From: Bog-159 sp035499555
GTDB taxonomy: Bacteria; Acidobacteriota; Terriglobia; Bryobacterales; Bryobacteraceae
Assembly (NCBI GenBank): GCA_035499555.1
Contig: DATJYO010000069.1
Location: 1-64,000, forward strand
Direction of reading: 5' to 3'
DNA length: 64,000 nucleotides
Part shown: positions 16,675-25,583 of the stretch, piece by piece
How the letters are laid out: the number at the start of each line of letters is the position of its first letter
Numbering within the stretch: position 1 is the stretch's first letter
Position numbers and translations under genes: made by a program
The notes under the pieces: generated by a model
Told to the model about the DNA's origin: nothing
Seen by the model: the letters and a program-made list of their open reading frames with translations, nothing else
The model's database searches: none

Positions 16675-19541
16675 GGCAGGCATCCAGTTGGCTGGCGGGA
16701 GTGGCGCTGCTGTTAGCCGTCTCAACCGCTGTGGCGCAAACCGGCAAGACGATTCGTCCAGCCGCCGGCGGCGGCACCGTCGCCGGCGTAGTCAAAGATC
16801 CGTCCGGAGCCGTGATTCCCAATGCGCAGGTGATTCTGACGGACGAGAACGGCAACAATCGCGAGGTGCGCACCGGGGCTGACGGCGCGTACTCCTTCCG
16901 CGCCGTCCCTCCGGGCGCCTATTCGATCTCGGTGACCTATCCCGGCCTGTCGCAAGCCCAAGGCGTGGCCGTATCCGTGGATACCGGAACCGTGGCGCAC
17001 GGCGATGTCTCCATGAAACCGGCCGAGGTGAAACAGGAAGTGACCGTACAGGAGGAGAACACCTCCCAGCTTGGCCTGCAGAGTTCACAAAACGCGGATG
17101 CGCTGGTGTTCAAGGGTGCCGACCTGGCCTCGCTGCCGGACGATCCCGACGACTTGCAGCAGGATTTACAGGCCCTGGCCGGGCCCTCGGCCGGCCCCAA
17201 CGGCGGCGAGATTTACATCGACGGATTCTCCAGCGGACGGTTGCCGCCCAAATCTTCTATTCGCGAGATCCGCATTAACCAAAACCCGTTCTCGGGCGAG
17301 TTCGACAAGCTGGGTTTCGGCCGGATCGAGATCTTCACCAAGCCGGGCTCGGACAAATTTCACGGAACGGCTTTCTACGATGCCAGCGACGGCGTCTGGA
17401 ACGCTCGCAATCCTTTTATCACCACCACGCCGATACCGTCGTTCCTGGCCCAGACGTACGGCGGGAACGTCAGCGGCCCCATCAACGGACACGCCAGCTT
17501 CTTCCTGGATGTGGAGCGCCGCCAGATTAATGACAACGCGATTCTGAACGCTTTCGATCCGTCCACCTTCGCGCTCGACCGGGGCACCACGCCCACTCCC
17601 CAGCAGCGGACCACGGTGAGCCCGCGCATCGACTGGCAGCTCACCACGAACAATACCCTGAGCCTGCGCTACTCCTACCTGGACGTTAACCGCGACTTGT
17701 GGGGCATCGGACTGTACAACCTCCCGGACAGCGGCTACGGTTTCACGCAAGGCCAGCATGTAGCCCAGGTGACGGAAACCGCCGTGATATCGCCCCGGAT
17801 CGTGAACGAAACCCGGTTTCAGTTCAACCACTCGGAGAGTTATGAGGACGCCGTGACTAACGGCGTGCAGGTCAGCGTGCCGAGCGCATTTACGGAAGGC
17901 GGCGCCGGGGTGGGGAACACCCGGCAGCAGGACAACAATTACGAGTTTCAGAACTACTCGACCCTCACGCACGGGACACATACCATCAAGTTCGGCGCGC
18001 GCACCCGCGAAGACCGGCTGAACTATTATTCGCCTTCGAATTTCAACGGAACCTTCCTGTTCGCGAACTTCGCAGCCTATCAGATCACCGAGCAGGGCCT
18101 GGCCAGCGGTCTGCCTTTTTCGCAGATTCAGGCAATGGGCGGCGGTCCCTCGCTGTTCACGGCCAATGCCGGAAATCCGTCGCTGGCAGCCTCCATGTTC
18201 GATTTGGGGGCCTTCGTGCAGGATGATTGGCGCGTCTCCAACCGGCTGACGATGAGTTACGGGCTGCGCTGGGAAGGGCAGACCAACATCCACGACTGGC
18301 ATGACGCCGCCCCGCGCTGGTCCTTTGCCTGGGCTCCCACCAAGCCGGGCGCGCGCGGTACGCCCACCACCGTGATTCGGGGCGGTTTCGGCCTGTTCTA
18401 TATACGCTACGCCGATATGGACGAGCTCTTTACCCACGAATACAACGGGCTGAATCAGATCTCGTACGTGGTCACCAACCCCGGCTTTTATTACTTCCCG
18501 ACGCTGCCCGCCAATTTCCTGTCGACTCTGACGGCCACGGAGAATCAGGCGCAGTTCATTGCGGGCAATAATCTGCGGACTCCCTACTTGATCCAATCGG
18601 CGATCGGGGTGGAACGCCAACTCGTCAAGGGGACGACCTTGGCTGTGAACGTCACGGATACCCGCGGTGTCCACCAGTTTGTCACCAGCGAGATCGGCAC
18701 CGCGGCCGATGGCGCCAAGTTGTTCCAGTTCCAGTCCGCGGGCCTGCTGAAGCAGTTGCAGGTGATCACCAGGATCAACAGCCAGATCGGGAACAAAATG
18801 AGCGTGTTCGGCGCCTACATCTGGAGCACAGCGCATAGCAACACGGACGGAGCACTTTGTCCGTCCTCGGCCGGATGCGGCACATCCACGCCGGTCAGCG
18901 TGGATAACTTGAACGCGGAATGGAGCCGCAGCTCTTTGGCCGTAGAGAGCCGCATGTTCCTGGCCGGGACCTACCAGGCGCCGCTGCACATCCAGCTTTC
19001 GCCGTTCATCGTGGCCAGCTCCGGAATGCCATTCAACATAACCACGGGCGGCGACTACCTGGGCGACGGCATCTTCAACGCGCGGCCGGCGTTCGCCAGC
19101 GGCCCGGGCGCTGGCATCGTAGCGACGCCTTATGGCTACTTGAATCCGAATCCGGCGCCGGGCCAGCCGCTGATCCCGCGCAATTACGGGACGGGCCCGT
19201 CGCAGTACACCATCAACCTGCGGCTGAGCCGTACCTGGGGATTCGGCACCACGAAGTTCGCCGGCCCCTCCGGCGGCGCGCGGGCCGGCGGCTACGGCGG
19301 CCGCGGCGGGATGTTCGGCGGGCGCGGGCCGTTTGGCGGCGGAGGCACGGAGCACCGCTACAATCTGACGCTTTCCATCAGCGCGCGGAACCTGCTGAAT
19401 CACGTGAATTACGTGGCGCCCGTGGGCGTGATGGGATCACCGTTCTTCCTGCAATCCACCTCCATTGCGGGCGGCTACATGGCGGAGGCGACCCCCACGG
19501 ATAACCGCCGCATCGACGCGCAGTTGCGCTTTCAGTTTTAG
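16671..19541 (+). CDS. TonB-dependent receptor, Oar-like, with carboxypeptidase-regulatory N-terminus
   Basis: A 956-residue outer-membrane protein. A signal peptide (1-23) precedes a carboxypeptidase-regulatory-like domain (residues ~35-120; VAGVVKDPSGAVIPNAQVILTD), a plug (IYIDGFSSGRLPPKSSIREIRINQNPFSGEFD, then GRIEIFTKPGS) and a long beta-barrel with alternating aromatic strands, ending in the aromatic RIDAQLRFQF typical of outer-membrane barrels. Oar-like receptors are abundant in Acidobacteriota and import or export large ligands with TonB energy. A Gly-rich loop (roughly residues 865-900) lies near the last strands. The ATG overlaps the stop of the preceding Gly-rich secreted protein, its likely partner. 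The ligand is unknown. Confidence 0.92.
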   Translation: MRQASSWLAGVALLLAVSTAVAQTGKTIRPAAGGGTVAGVVKDPSGAVIPNAQVILTDENGNNREVRTGADGAYSFRAVPPGAYSISVTYPGLSQAQGVAVSVDTGTVAHGDVSMKPAEVKQEVTVQEENTSQLGLQSSQNADALVFKGADLASLPDDPDDLQQDLQALAGPSAGPNGGEIYIDGFSSGRLPPKSSIREIRINQNPFSGEFDKLGFGRIEIFTKPGSDKFHGTAFYDASDGVWNARNPFITTTPIPSFLAQTYGGNVSGPINGHASFFLDVERRQINDNAILNAFDPSTFALDRGTTPTPQQRTTVSPRIDWQLTTNNTLSLRYSYLDVNRDLWGIGLYNLPDSGYGFTQGQHVAQVTETAVISPRIVNETRFQFNHSESYEDAVTNGVQVSVPSAFTEGGAGVGNTRQQDNNYEFQNYSTLTHGTHTIKFGARTREDRLNYYSPSNFNGTFLFANFAAYQITEQGLASGLPFSQIQAMGGGPSLFTANAGNPSLAASMFDLGAFVQDDWRVSNRLTMSYGLRWEGQTNIHDWHDAAPRWSFAWAPTKPGARGTPTTVIRGGFGLFYIRYADMDELFTHEYNGLNQISYVVTNPGFYYFPTLPANFLSTLTATENQAQFIAGNNLRTPYLIQSAIGVERQLVKGTTLAVNVTDTRGVHQFVTSEIGTAADGAKLFQFQSAGLLKQLQVITRINSQIGNKMSVFGAYIWSTAHSNTDGALCPSSAGCGTSTPVSVDNLNAEWSRSSLAVESRMFLAGTYQAPLHIQLSPFIVASSGMPFNITTGGDYLGDGIFNARPAFASGPGAGIVATPYGYLNPNPAPGQPLIPRNYGTGPSQYTINLRLSRTWGFGTTKFAGPSGGARAGGYGGRGGMFGGRGPFGGGGTEHRYNLTLSISARNLLNHVNYVAPVGVMGSPFFLQSTSIAGGYMAEATPTDNRRIDAQLRFQF

Positions 19542-19560
19542 GCCGCTTGGATCTGCCGCA

Positions 19561-20344
19561 TCAGTTGTGCGGAAGCGATTGGAAGAGGGCGAACACCGCC
19601 CCTTGCGGATCGCTCACTACCGACCAGCGTCCCACACCCGCCATCGTTTCGGGCCCATAATAAACGCGCGCACCCAACGATCGGGCCTTCGCCGTACTGT
19701 CATCGCAGTTGGATACCAGGAAATACAACAACCAATGCGGCGGCACACCGGGCTGCGGCCCAACCGGCGGGATGCCGCCGATAAACGTATCGCCGTTCTT
19801 GATGTGCAGGTAACCGGAAGTGTCTTTTTCACCGGGCGTGATGGCCCAGCCGAAGACATCTTCGTAGAACCGCTGGGCGCGAGCCTTGTCGGACGTCAGC
19901 AGGTCCGCCCAGCAGAGCGTCCCATCCGTGCCGGCGATGCCGATACCCTGGTTGCTCTTCGGCTGCCACAAGCTGAACGCGGCGCCCGCGGGATCCCGGA
20001 TCACGGCCATACGGCCGGCGTCGAAGACATCGAAAGGCGGTCGCTAAAACCGTACCGCCGGCTTGCGCGGCGCGGGCCGCCGAATCGTCCGCGCTGGCCG
20101 TCGAAATGTACAGCATCCAGTGAGGCGGGGCGTTTCCGGAGCGTTCCGGGCGCAGCGTATACGCCGCCGCGGCATCGCGCCCGTCGAGCCGGAAGATGGT
20201 GTAATACTCGTCCGGTCCCATGGGCATGTCATTGGCGTTCCACTCAAAAAGGGACTGATAGAAGCTCTTGGCGGCGGCCTGGTCCGTGGTGCCCAGTTCG
20301 ATCCAGACGAAATCGCCGGCGGGATGCTTGTCGACGTGGGACAT
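19561..20344 (-). pseudogene. Two-domain VOC/glyoxalase-like protein interrupted by a frameshift
   Basis: The minus strand encodes two vicinal-oxygen-chelate domains as in CFP-30-like or extradiol-dioxygenase-like proteins. The first domain (from ATG 20344; GDFVWIELGTTD, then HWMLYI) is in one frame and the second (GTLCWADLLTSD, then HWLLYFLV) in another. The frames meet at an A run, 20033-20035 (TTT on the coding strand). Removing one T restores AFDVFDAGRMAV and a ~260-residue protein. Either a real frameshift or a sequencing error. Downstream codons show no other damage, so the loss is recent or artefactual. Confidence 0.8.
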
Positions 20345-20351
20345 GTCCGCG

Positions 20352-20357
20352 AGTATA
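20352..20357 (-). promoter_or_regulatory. Candidate -10 box of the VOC gene
   Basis: On the minus strand TATACT is followed by exactly 7 nt (CGCGGAC) and the ATG at 20344. The arrangement is the same as at murB, rel and the permease at 15346 and suggests a leaderless transcript. Confidence 0.45.
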
Positions 20358-20381
20358 CTACGGCGCCGCGCAACCAGCGTG

Positions 20382-21236
20382 TTACAAATTCATCTCCTGC
20401 CCAATCCTGTGGATGGCGATACGCTCCGGCTCTTTGCCGGCCGCGCGGCAGAGGCGCTCGATCGGCTCCTGGCGCGGCTCGCGGCTGAGCGGAAACGTCT
20501 GATGATGCACGGGCAGAAAGATGTCGGCCCCCGCGTCGTTGCCCATCTGCCAGGCCTGCTCGGGAGTGCAGTGGTAGCGAATCCACGGATCGTACGCGCC
20601 GATCGGCATGATCGCCAGATCGATCCGGCGCGACGTGCGCAGGGTGCGGAAGGCGGAAGTGTCCGCCGTGTCGCCACCGAAGAGCACGCGATAGCCGCCC
20701 GCTTGAATCAAATAGCCGTTGTATCCGCGATAGGTGTCGCTGCGCATGCGCGCGCCCCAGTGATTCACCTCAAAAGCCCGCAATCCGATGTGTCCCACGC
20801 GCGTACGTTCGCCCCAGCCGAGTTCCTTGACGGCGGCGTAACGGTGGACGCGCAGCAGGTCGCTGGTCCTGGCGGCTGTGACGACCGTGGTGGCGCGGCT
20901 TTCAAGAGCGCGCAGGGTGGCCAGATCGAAATGATCCATGTGCGCATGAGAGAGCAGCACCAGGTCGATACGCGGCAACTGCGCGGCGCGCAGCGCGGGC
21001 GCCACCAGGCGTTTCAAACCCACGGTAACCGGTCCGATGTTCAGCCCGACGCGGTCTCCCAGGACCGGATCGGTCAGGATCGTCACACCCTCGATCTTCA
21101 ACAACACAGTGGAGTGGCCCAGCCACGCGGCGTACAGGCCTCGATTGGGCCACTGCTTCGGGTTGGGACGCTCTGGAGCGGGTGAAATAAGACAGCCTCT
21201 ACTTCTATGATGCGGGCGATCGGCCGCCCGTTGCAA
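20382..21236 (-). CDS. Metallo-beta-lactamase-fold hydrolase (NAPE-PLD/UlaG-like)
   Basis: About 284 residues. The metal-binding signature is HAHMDHFD (HxHxDH), with further ligands in NHWGAR, FGGDTADTS and PVHHQTF. The opening LYAAWLGHSTVLLKIEG is typical of the NAPE-PLD/UlaG-like branch, whose members hydrolyse phosphodiester or lactone bonds; the substrate here is unknown. The start is uncertain: TTG 21236 is the most upstream candidate, family similarity begins only around residue 23, and a short GC palindrome (GCCCGCACGGGC) lies just before it. No signal peptide is evident, so cytoplasmic. Confidence 0.84.
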   Translation of the reverse strand: MQRAADRPHHRSRGCLISPAPERPNPKQWPNRGLYAAWLGHSTVLLKIEGVTILTDPVLGDRVGLNIGPVTVGLKRLVAPALRAAQLPRIDLVLLSHAHMDHFDLATLRALESRATTVVTAARTSDLLRVHRYAAVKELGWGERTRVGHIGLRAFEVNHWGARMRSDTYRGYNGYLIQAGGYRVLFGGDTADTSAFRTLRTSRRIDLAIMPIGAYDPWIRYHCTPEQAWQMGNDAGADIFLPVHHQTFPLSREPRQEPIERLCRAAGKEPERIAIHRIGQEMNL

Positions 21237-21318
21237 CCCGCCCGTGCGGGCAACCGCCCAAAAAGATTTACGCTGCGGCGCGGGCGCGATGGGGTATCGT
21301 AAACAAAAGGAGGGTTAA

Positions 21319-21822
21319 ATGGTTCGATTGACTACGGCGCTGCTGGCGGGCGCGATCTTCGCCGGGCCGGTTCTGGCGCAGGATATTAACGGGATCTTCG
21401 TGGATCATTGGAAGACGTCGAAGAAGTACATGCTGGCGCTGGCCGAGCAGATGCCCGCCGGGGACTACGGATTCAAACCGAATCCCGCAGAGATGAGCTT
21501 CGGCCAGCAGATGGCGCACATCGCCGGCGCCAACAGCTTCTTCTTCGCCACCATCTCGGGGCAAAAAGATCCCATCGCCAAGCCCACGCAGTTCGACAAG
21601 GCCAGCGTGCTGAAGATGCTGAATACCTCGTACGACTTCGCGATTGCCACGCTGGAGAACCTCAAACCCGAGCAACTGCACGCCACCTACGACTCGCCGG
21701 ACGGCAAGATGACCGGTGTCGAACTGCTGCTGCTGGCGACCGACCACACGGCCCACCACCGGGGCCAGTGCATCGTTTACTTGCGGGCCAAAGGCATCAA
21801 GCCGGCGAATTACGAATTCTAA
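21319..21822 (+). CDS. Secreted DinB-family (YfiT-like) metal-binding protein
   Basis: A 167-residue protein with an excellent ribosome binding site (AAGGAGGG ahead of ATG 21319) and a signal peptide (residues 1-20, cleaved after VLAQ). The remainder is the DinB/YfiT four-helix bundle, with the first histidine in QQMAHIAGA and a second cluster DHTAHHRGQ, which normally form a three-His metal site. DinB proteins include thiol-dependent S-transferases of low-molecular-weight thiol metabolism, but exported acidobacterial members have no assigned substrate. It is convergent with groES. Confidence 0.88.
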   Translation: MVRLTTALLAGAIFAGPVLAQDINGIFVDHWKTSKKYMLALAEQMPAGDYGFKPNPAEMSFGQQMAHIAGANSFFFATISGQKDPIAKPTQFDKASVLKMLNTSYDFAIATLENLKPEQLHATYDSPDGKMTGVELLLLATDHTAHHRGQCIVYLRAKGIKPANYEF

Positions 21823-21838
21823 CGCCGTCCCGGCTGTC

Positions 21839-22126
21839 TTATTCCAGGACGCCCAGAATCTCGTCCTCTTTGAGGATCAGGTAGTCTTCACCGCTCAGCT
21901 TGACTTCCGAGCCGGAATACTTGCCGAACAGGATGCGGTCGCCGGTCTTGACCTCGGGCGGCATGCGTTCGCCGTTCTCGAGCAGTTTGCCGCTCCCCAC
22001 CGCGTACACCTCTCCCTGTTGCGGTTTCTCTTTGGCCGTATCGGGGATGATGATGCCTCCCCGGCGGATTTCGCCTTCATCCAGGCGTTTGATGACAACA
22101 CGATCGTGCAAAGGACGTAGTTCCAA
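21839..22126 (-). CDS. groES: Co-chaperonin GroES (orphan copy)
   Basis: A 95-residue Cpn10: LRPLHDRVVIKRLDE start, the mobile-loop region GGIIIPDTAKEKPQQGEVYAVG, and the GEDYLILKEDEILGVLE end. It caps the GroEL ring during protein folding in the cytoplasm. The start is TTG 22126, fixed by AGGAG at 22133-22137 with 6-nt spacing; no closer ATG exists. groEL is not adjacent: the neighbours are a DinB-like gene and a phosphatase. So this is a separated or extra groES. Confidence 0.95.
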   Translation of the reverse strand: MELRPLHDRVVIKRLDEGEIRRGGIIIPDTAKEKPQQGEVYAVGSGKLLENGERMPPEVKTGDRILFGKYSGSEVKLSGEDYLILKEDEILGVLE

Positions 22127-22154
22127 GTCGATCTCCTATCGTTCAAAAATTATA
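22127..22154 (-). promoter_or_regulatory. groES promoter -10 box and ribosome binding site
   Basis: On the minus strand TATAAT (22149-22154) precedes AGGAG (22133-22137) and the TTG start at 22126. The leader would be about 15-20 nt, so this gene uses ordinary Shine-Dalgarno initiation, unlike the leaderless-looking genes nearby. No CIRCE inverted repeat was found here. Confidence 0.5.
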
Positions 22155-22163
22155 ACGCGGCTG

Positions 22164-23684
22164 TCAGTCCAAGGCTTCGGCGAGGCAGCGGCCCACGGCG
22201 CCTGACGGCGTCTGGATTTCCAGGTAGGTGGCCAGCGTGGGCGCGATGTCATAGACAGTGGCCGGCCCGTTGAAGCGCCCCGCGCGAAAGCCAGGTCCCA
22301 TGAAGATCACCGGGACGTGCGCATCGTAGTTGAAGATGCTCCCGTGCGTGGTGCCCTTGCTGCCGCCGTACAGCCAGTAGGGTTCCAGCAGAACATAAAG
22401 ATCGGGGCTGCGCGGCGCATAGAATCCGTTGGCGACGCGGCGGCCGGCCTGGTCCTCCATGGCTACGCCGCTGGCCAGCAGCTCTGCCGGATAAGCGCGA
22501 AAGACGTGCGGCACGCGGCGCGCGGCTTCGGCGGCCACTCGTTCCACCTCCGCCGGATCGAGCTTTTTCTGCCGGATCAGATCCTGATTGAGGTAGAGAG
22601 CCACATCCGGACCATTGAGGATCCATGGGCCTTCACCGAATTTCTCGTCCAGCGCGGCCTCCACGGCTTTGCGGATGACGCCCGGGGCCACGCGTCCGCC
22701 GGGCATGCGGCGCGCTTGGTTCACTTCCGGCACGGCCACGACGCCGTGATCCGCCGTCATGACCACCAGCACGTTGTCCGCTCCCACCGTGGCCTCCAGG
22801 AAGGCGAAGAAACGTCCGAACACGCGATCGGTCTCCAGGCACATCTCGTGCACCTCGGGCGAGTCCGGCCCGTAGGCGTGGCCCACGTAATCGTTGGCGG
22901 AAAAGCTCACGGTCAGCAGATCGGTCGCACCCCGCTTGCCGAGCTTCTCGGATTGAATCGCGTGCTCGGCGAACTTCTCGATGAGCTCGTTGCCGAATGG
23001 ACTGCCTTCGAGCGCCGCATACACGGAGTTGTCGTCCGGCAGAACGTGGTTCAGCCAGTGCGCGTGGCGGTAGCCGTCGCCGGGGCGTGCGGCGTTGTAA
23101 CTCTTGACCCATTCCGGCAAGTCGGCGAAATAATAGCTGCTGCTGACGAAGCTGCCGGCACGCGGATCGAACCAATACGCGCCATCGGCCATGTGGCCGG
23201 CGGGCAGGATGGCGCTGCGGTCTTTGAGCGAAATGCCGATGACCTTGCTGCCGGCGCGGGCGATCTTCAACTCATCGCCGACCGTGCTGACCAGCAGGCG
23301 CCGAGGTGATGCCCCGCTGCCCGCGGCGCCCAGCATTTGGACCGAATCGTCGGTGATGCTGGCGACCGTCTTGCCGGTTTCGCGATCGTACCATTCGTTG
23401 CCGACGATGCCGCTCATCGACGGCGTGGCGCCGGTCATATAGGCGCTGTGACCCACGGCCGTCACCGTGGGGTAATGTTCGTAGCGCGCGTTGGTAAAGA
23501 CGGCCCCGCGCGTGAGAAGCCGGTCCAGACCTGCGTGATACTCGCCGCGGAAGCGAGTCAGATAGTCGTAGCGGAACTGGTCCACCACGATGGCCACCAC
23601 CAGCTTGGGAGGGGCGGCCGCCAGCGCATTCGCGGCCAGGACAAGAATCAGGAGAACCGTAATTCGGAGTCGGGGCATAAACAT
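22164..23684 (-). CDS. PafA-like secreted alkaline phosphatase
   Basis: A 506-residue protein with a signal peptide (residues 1-23). Features of the alkaline phosphatase superfamily of PafA/NPP type: VVAIVVDQFRYDYL with metal-binding Asp, the nucleophile block HYPTVTAVGHS (Thr75 by analogy), the SLKDRSAILPAGH segment with the Lys and Arg that PafA uses to bind phosphate monoesters, a second metal block MTADHGV, and a C-terminal GTTHGSIFNYDAHVPV with the last His ligand. It probably releases phosphate from monoesters in the periplasm. ATG 23684 was used; ATG 23678 is equally possible. It stands alone between groES and the divergent GH13 gene. Confidence 0.9.
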   Translation of the reverse strand: MFMPRLRITVLLILVLAANALAAAPPKLVVAIVVDQFRYDYLTRFRGEYHAGLDRLLTRGAVFTNARYEHYPTVTAVGHSAYMTGATPSMSGIVGNEWYDRETGKTVASITDDSVQMLGAAGSGASPRRLLVSTVGDELKIARAGSKVIGISLKDRSAILPAGHMADGAYWFDPRAGSFVSSSYYFADLPEWVKSYNAARPGDGYRHAHWLNHVLPDDNSVYAALEGSPFGNELIEKFAEHAIQSEKLGKRGATDLLTVSFSANDYVGHAYGPDSPEVHEMCLETDRVFGRFFAFLEATVGADNVLVVMTADHGVVAVPEVNQARRMPGGRVAPGVIRKAVEAALDEKFGEGPWILNGPDVALYLNQDLIRQKKLDPAEVERVAAEAARRVPHVFRAYPAELLASGVAMEDQAGRRVANGFYAPRSPDLYVLLEPYWLYGGSKGTTHGSIFNYDAHVPVIFMGPGFRAGRFNGPATVYDIAPTLATYLEIQTPSGAVGRCLAEALD

Positions 23685-23720
23685 CCATCATAATGGCGGG
23701 CCGTTATACTGAGGGTTCGG

Positions 23721-25202
23721 ATGCATCCCAGAGAATGGCGCCGCTACCCGTTGGTGTACGAGATCAACACCTGGGTGTGGCTGTCGAGCCTCGGCGAAAA
23801 GTCGGGTACCGCTGTCAAACTGGATTCGGTCCCCCCTGCGGAATGGGACGCCATCGCCGGGTTCGGCCTGGATGCCGTATGGCTGATGGGGGTTTGGGAA
23901 CGGAGCCCCGCGAGTAGCGCCATTTCCAATCAGAATCCAGGCCTGTTGCACGAGTTCCGTCGCGCCCTGCCGGATTTCCAGCTTCGCGATAACGTCGGCT
24001 CCGCGTATTCCGTGCGCGGCTACGCGGTCGATCCGGCACTGGGCGGCCGGGAAGGCCTAGCGGCGGCCCGCCGGGAACTGGCCAGGCGCGGCATGCGGCT
24101 GCTGCTCGACTTCGTACCGAATCACGTGGCGCCGGACCACCCGTGGGCCAGCAGCAACCCGGAGTATTTCATTCGGGGAAACGCGCAAGACGCAGAGAGA
24201 GAGCCGACGTCGTTCGCCGAGGTGAATGGGCAGGTGTTCGCCTGCGGGCGTGACCCCTACTTTCCCGCCTGGGAGGATGTGTTGCAGCTTAACGCGTTCC
24301 ATCCCGGACTCCGCCAGGCGGCGCTGGAGACGATCGCGGACATCGCCTCCCAGAGCGACGGCATCCGCTGCGACATGGCCATGCTGCTGCTAAACTCCAT
24401 TTTCGAATCCACTTGGGGCAGCCGCGCCGGCCGCCGGCCTCTGACGGAATACTGGACCGACATCATCCCGGCCATCAAAAAAACGCACCCGGACTTCCTC
24501 TTCATCGCCGAGGCTTATTGGGACAAGGAGTGGGACCTGCAGCAGCTCGGGTTCGACTTCTGCTACGACAAGCGGCTGTACGACCGGCTGGCGCACGACT
24601 CCGCGGAGAGCGTCCGGCTGCATTTGTGCGCTGATCCCGGGTACCAGGCCAAGCTCATCCGATTTATCGAAAACCACGACGAACCGCGCGCGGCGGACGC
24701 TTTCTCTCCGTCGCGCCACCAGGCCGCCGCGGTCACCATGGCCACGCTGCCGGGCGCCCGCATGTTCCATGAAGGCCAGTTTGAAGGGCGGCGCGCGAGG
24801 ATACCGGTCTTTCTAAGCAGGCGCCAGGACGAGCCCGCGGACCGCACGTTGATGGAGTTTTACCGGAAGCTCCTGGCCACAATCGGCGCCCCCGTCTTTC
24901 ACGACGGACACTGGCGTCTGTGCGAGCGGAGCGGCTGGCCGGACAACGCCAGCTTTCAGAACGTGGTTCCCTGGAGCTGGACCCGGGAAGATGACCGGTA
25001 TCTGATCGTGGTGAATCTCAGTAACGACGCCGCGCAGGCGCGCGTTCGCGTTCCGTGGCGCGGCCTCGAAGGCAAGAGCTGGCGGCTGCGGGATGTTCTC
25101 TCCGGTGTCACTTACGAGCGCGACGGCCAGGAGCTACAAAGCGCCGGCATGTATGTGGGACTCGGCCCCTGGAATTATCATTTCCTGGCAGTGAGTGCTT
25201 GA
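23721..25202 (+). CDS. Alpha-amylase family glycosidase (GH13)
   Basis: A 493-residue protein without signal peptide. GH13 conserved regions: LLLDFVPNHV (130-136 region), DGIRCDMAM with nucleophile Asp218, FIAEAYWDKE with acid/base Glu264, and FIENHDEPR with the third Asp320. A C-terminal beta domain (residues ~410-493) follows. The whole catalytic machinery is intact. The short B domain and lack of export signal suggest a cytoplasmic enzyme acting on maltodextrin or sucrose-type substrates. TATACT plus GAGGG precede ATG 23721. The gene ends 13 bp before the remnant of an interrupted tRNA gene. Confidence 0.9.
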   Translation: MHPREWRRYPLVYEINTWVWLSSLGEKSGTAVKLDSVPPAEWDAIAGFGLDAVWLMGVWERSPASSAISNQNPGLLHEFRRALPDFQLRDNVGSAYSVRGYAVDPALGGREGLAAARRELARRGMRLLLDFVPNHVAPDHPWASSNPEYFIRGNAQDAEREPTSFAEVNGQVFACGRDPYFPAWEDVLQLNAFHPGLRQAALETIADIASQSDGIRCDMAMLLLNSIFESTWGSRAGRRPLTEYWTDIIPAIKKTHPDFLFIAEAYWDKEWDLQQLGFDFCYDKRLYDRLAHDSAESVRLHLCADPGYQAKLIRFIENHDEPRAADAFSPSRHQAAAVTMATLPGARMFHEGQFEGRRARIPVFLSRRQDEPADRTLMEFYRKLLATIGAPVFHDGHWRLCERSGWPDNASFQNVVPWSWTREDDRYLIVVNLSNDAAQARVRVPWRGLEGKSWRLRDVLSGVTYERDGQELQSAGMYVGLGPWNYHFLAVSA

Positions 25203-25214
25203 GGGGCTCGGATG

Positions 25215-25263
25215 TGGTGGGCGGTCGCGGGCTCGAACCGCGGACCTCCTGCTTGTAAGGCAG
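25215..25263 (-). tRNA. 3' half of an interrupted tRNA-Val(TAC), left junction
   Basis: On the minus strand the segment 25263 down to 25215 reads as the anticodon loop through T-arm, 3' acceptor strand and CCA end (ACCGCCC then ACCA). Its acceptor strand pairs exactly with the GGGCGGT at 26996-27002. The matching 5' half is absent here and lies 1.7 kb away. The outermost 11 bp (25253-25263; CTGCCTTACAA on the minus strand) are repeated at 26964-26974. Confidence 0.88.
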
Positions 25264-25390
25264 CCAGTCTGGTCTTTCAAGCCGCTCGTGTTGTTTCAAC
25301 GGTTTAGACGTGCTTACCGCTGCACAGGGAGACGGAGGTATCTGATCTGGTAGTGATGCAAATTCTCGCTATGCTACAGTAGTTTTCGAT

Positions 25391-25467
25391 GGGCGCATAG
25401 CTCAGTTGGTTAGAGCGCCACCCTTACAAGGTGGAAGTCCAAGGTTCGAGTCCTTGTGCGCCCACCA
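25391..25467 (+). tRNA. tRNA-Val(TAC), intact
   Basis: A complete cloverleaf including encoded CCA: acceptor GGGCGCA (25391-25397) pairs with TGCGCCC (25457-25463); the D-arm has AGCTCAGTTGGTTAGAGC; the anticodon stem CCACC/GGTGG encloses loop CTTACAA with anticodon TAC; the T-arm is CAAGG TTCGAGT CCTTG. It lies inside the element that destroyed the chromosomal tRNA-Val(TAC), on the opposite strand, and has different acceptor and T stems, so it is a distinct gene and not a fragment copy. Confidence 0.97.
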
Positions 25468-25583
25468 TCCAGCCGCAACGCCGTCCCACGCTGTTCACAG
25501 AAGCGCCACCGAAACATAAAACGCAGTCGCTATTTCCAATCTCCTTGTAGGTGCGCAATCGGCTACGATGATTCAGGTGTTTC

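Noticed and set aside
17166..19403. 745-codon minus-strand frame opposite the TonB-dependent receptor
   Set aside because: It is a shadow of the receptor gene, Arg-rich and without any recognisable motif.
25108..25299. 63-codon minus-strand frame reading PDWLPYKQEVRGSSPRPPTTSEP
   Set aside because: It is translation through a tRNA remnant, a common false call.
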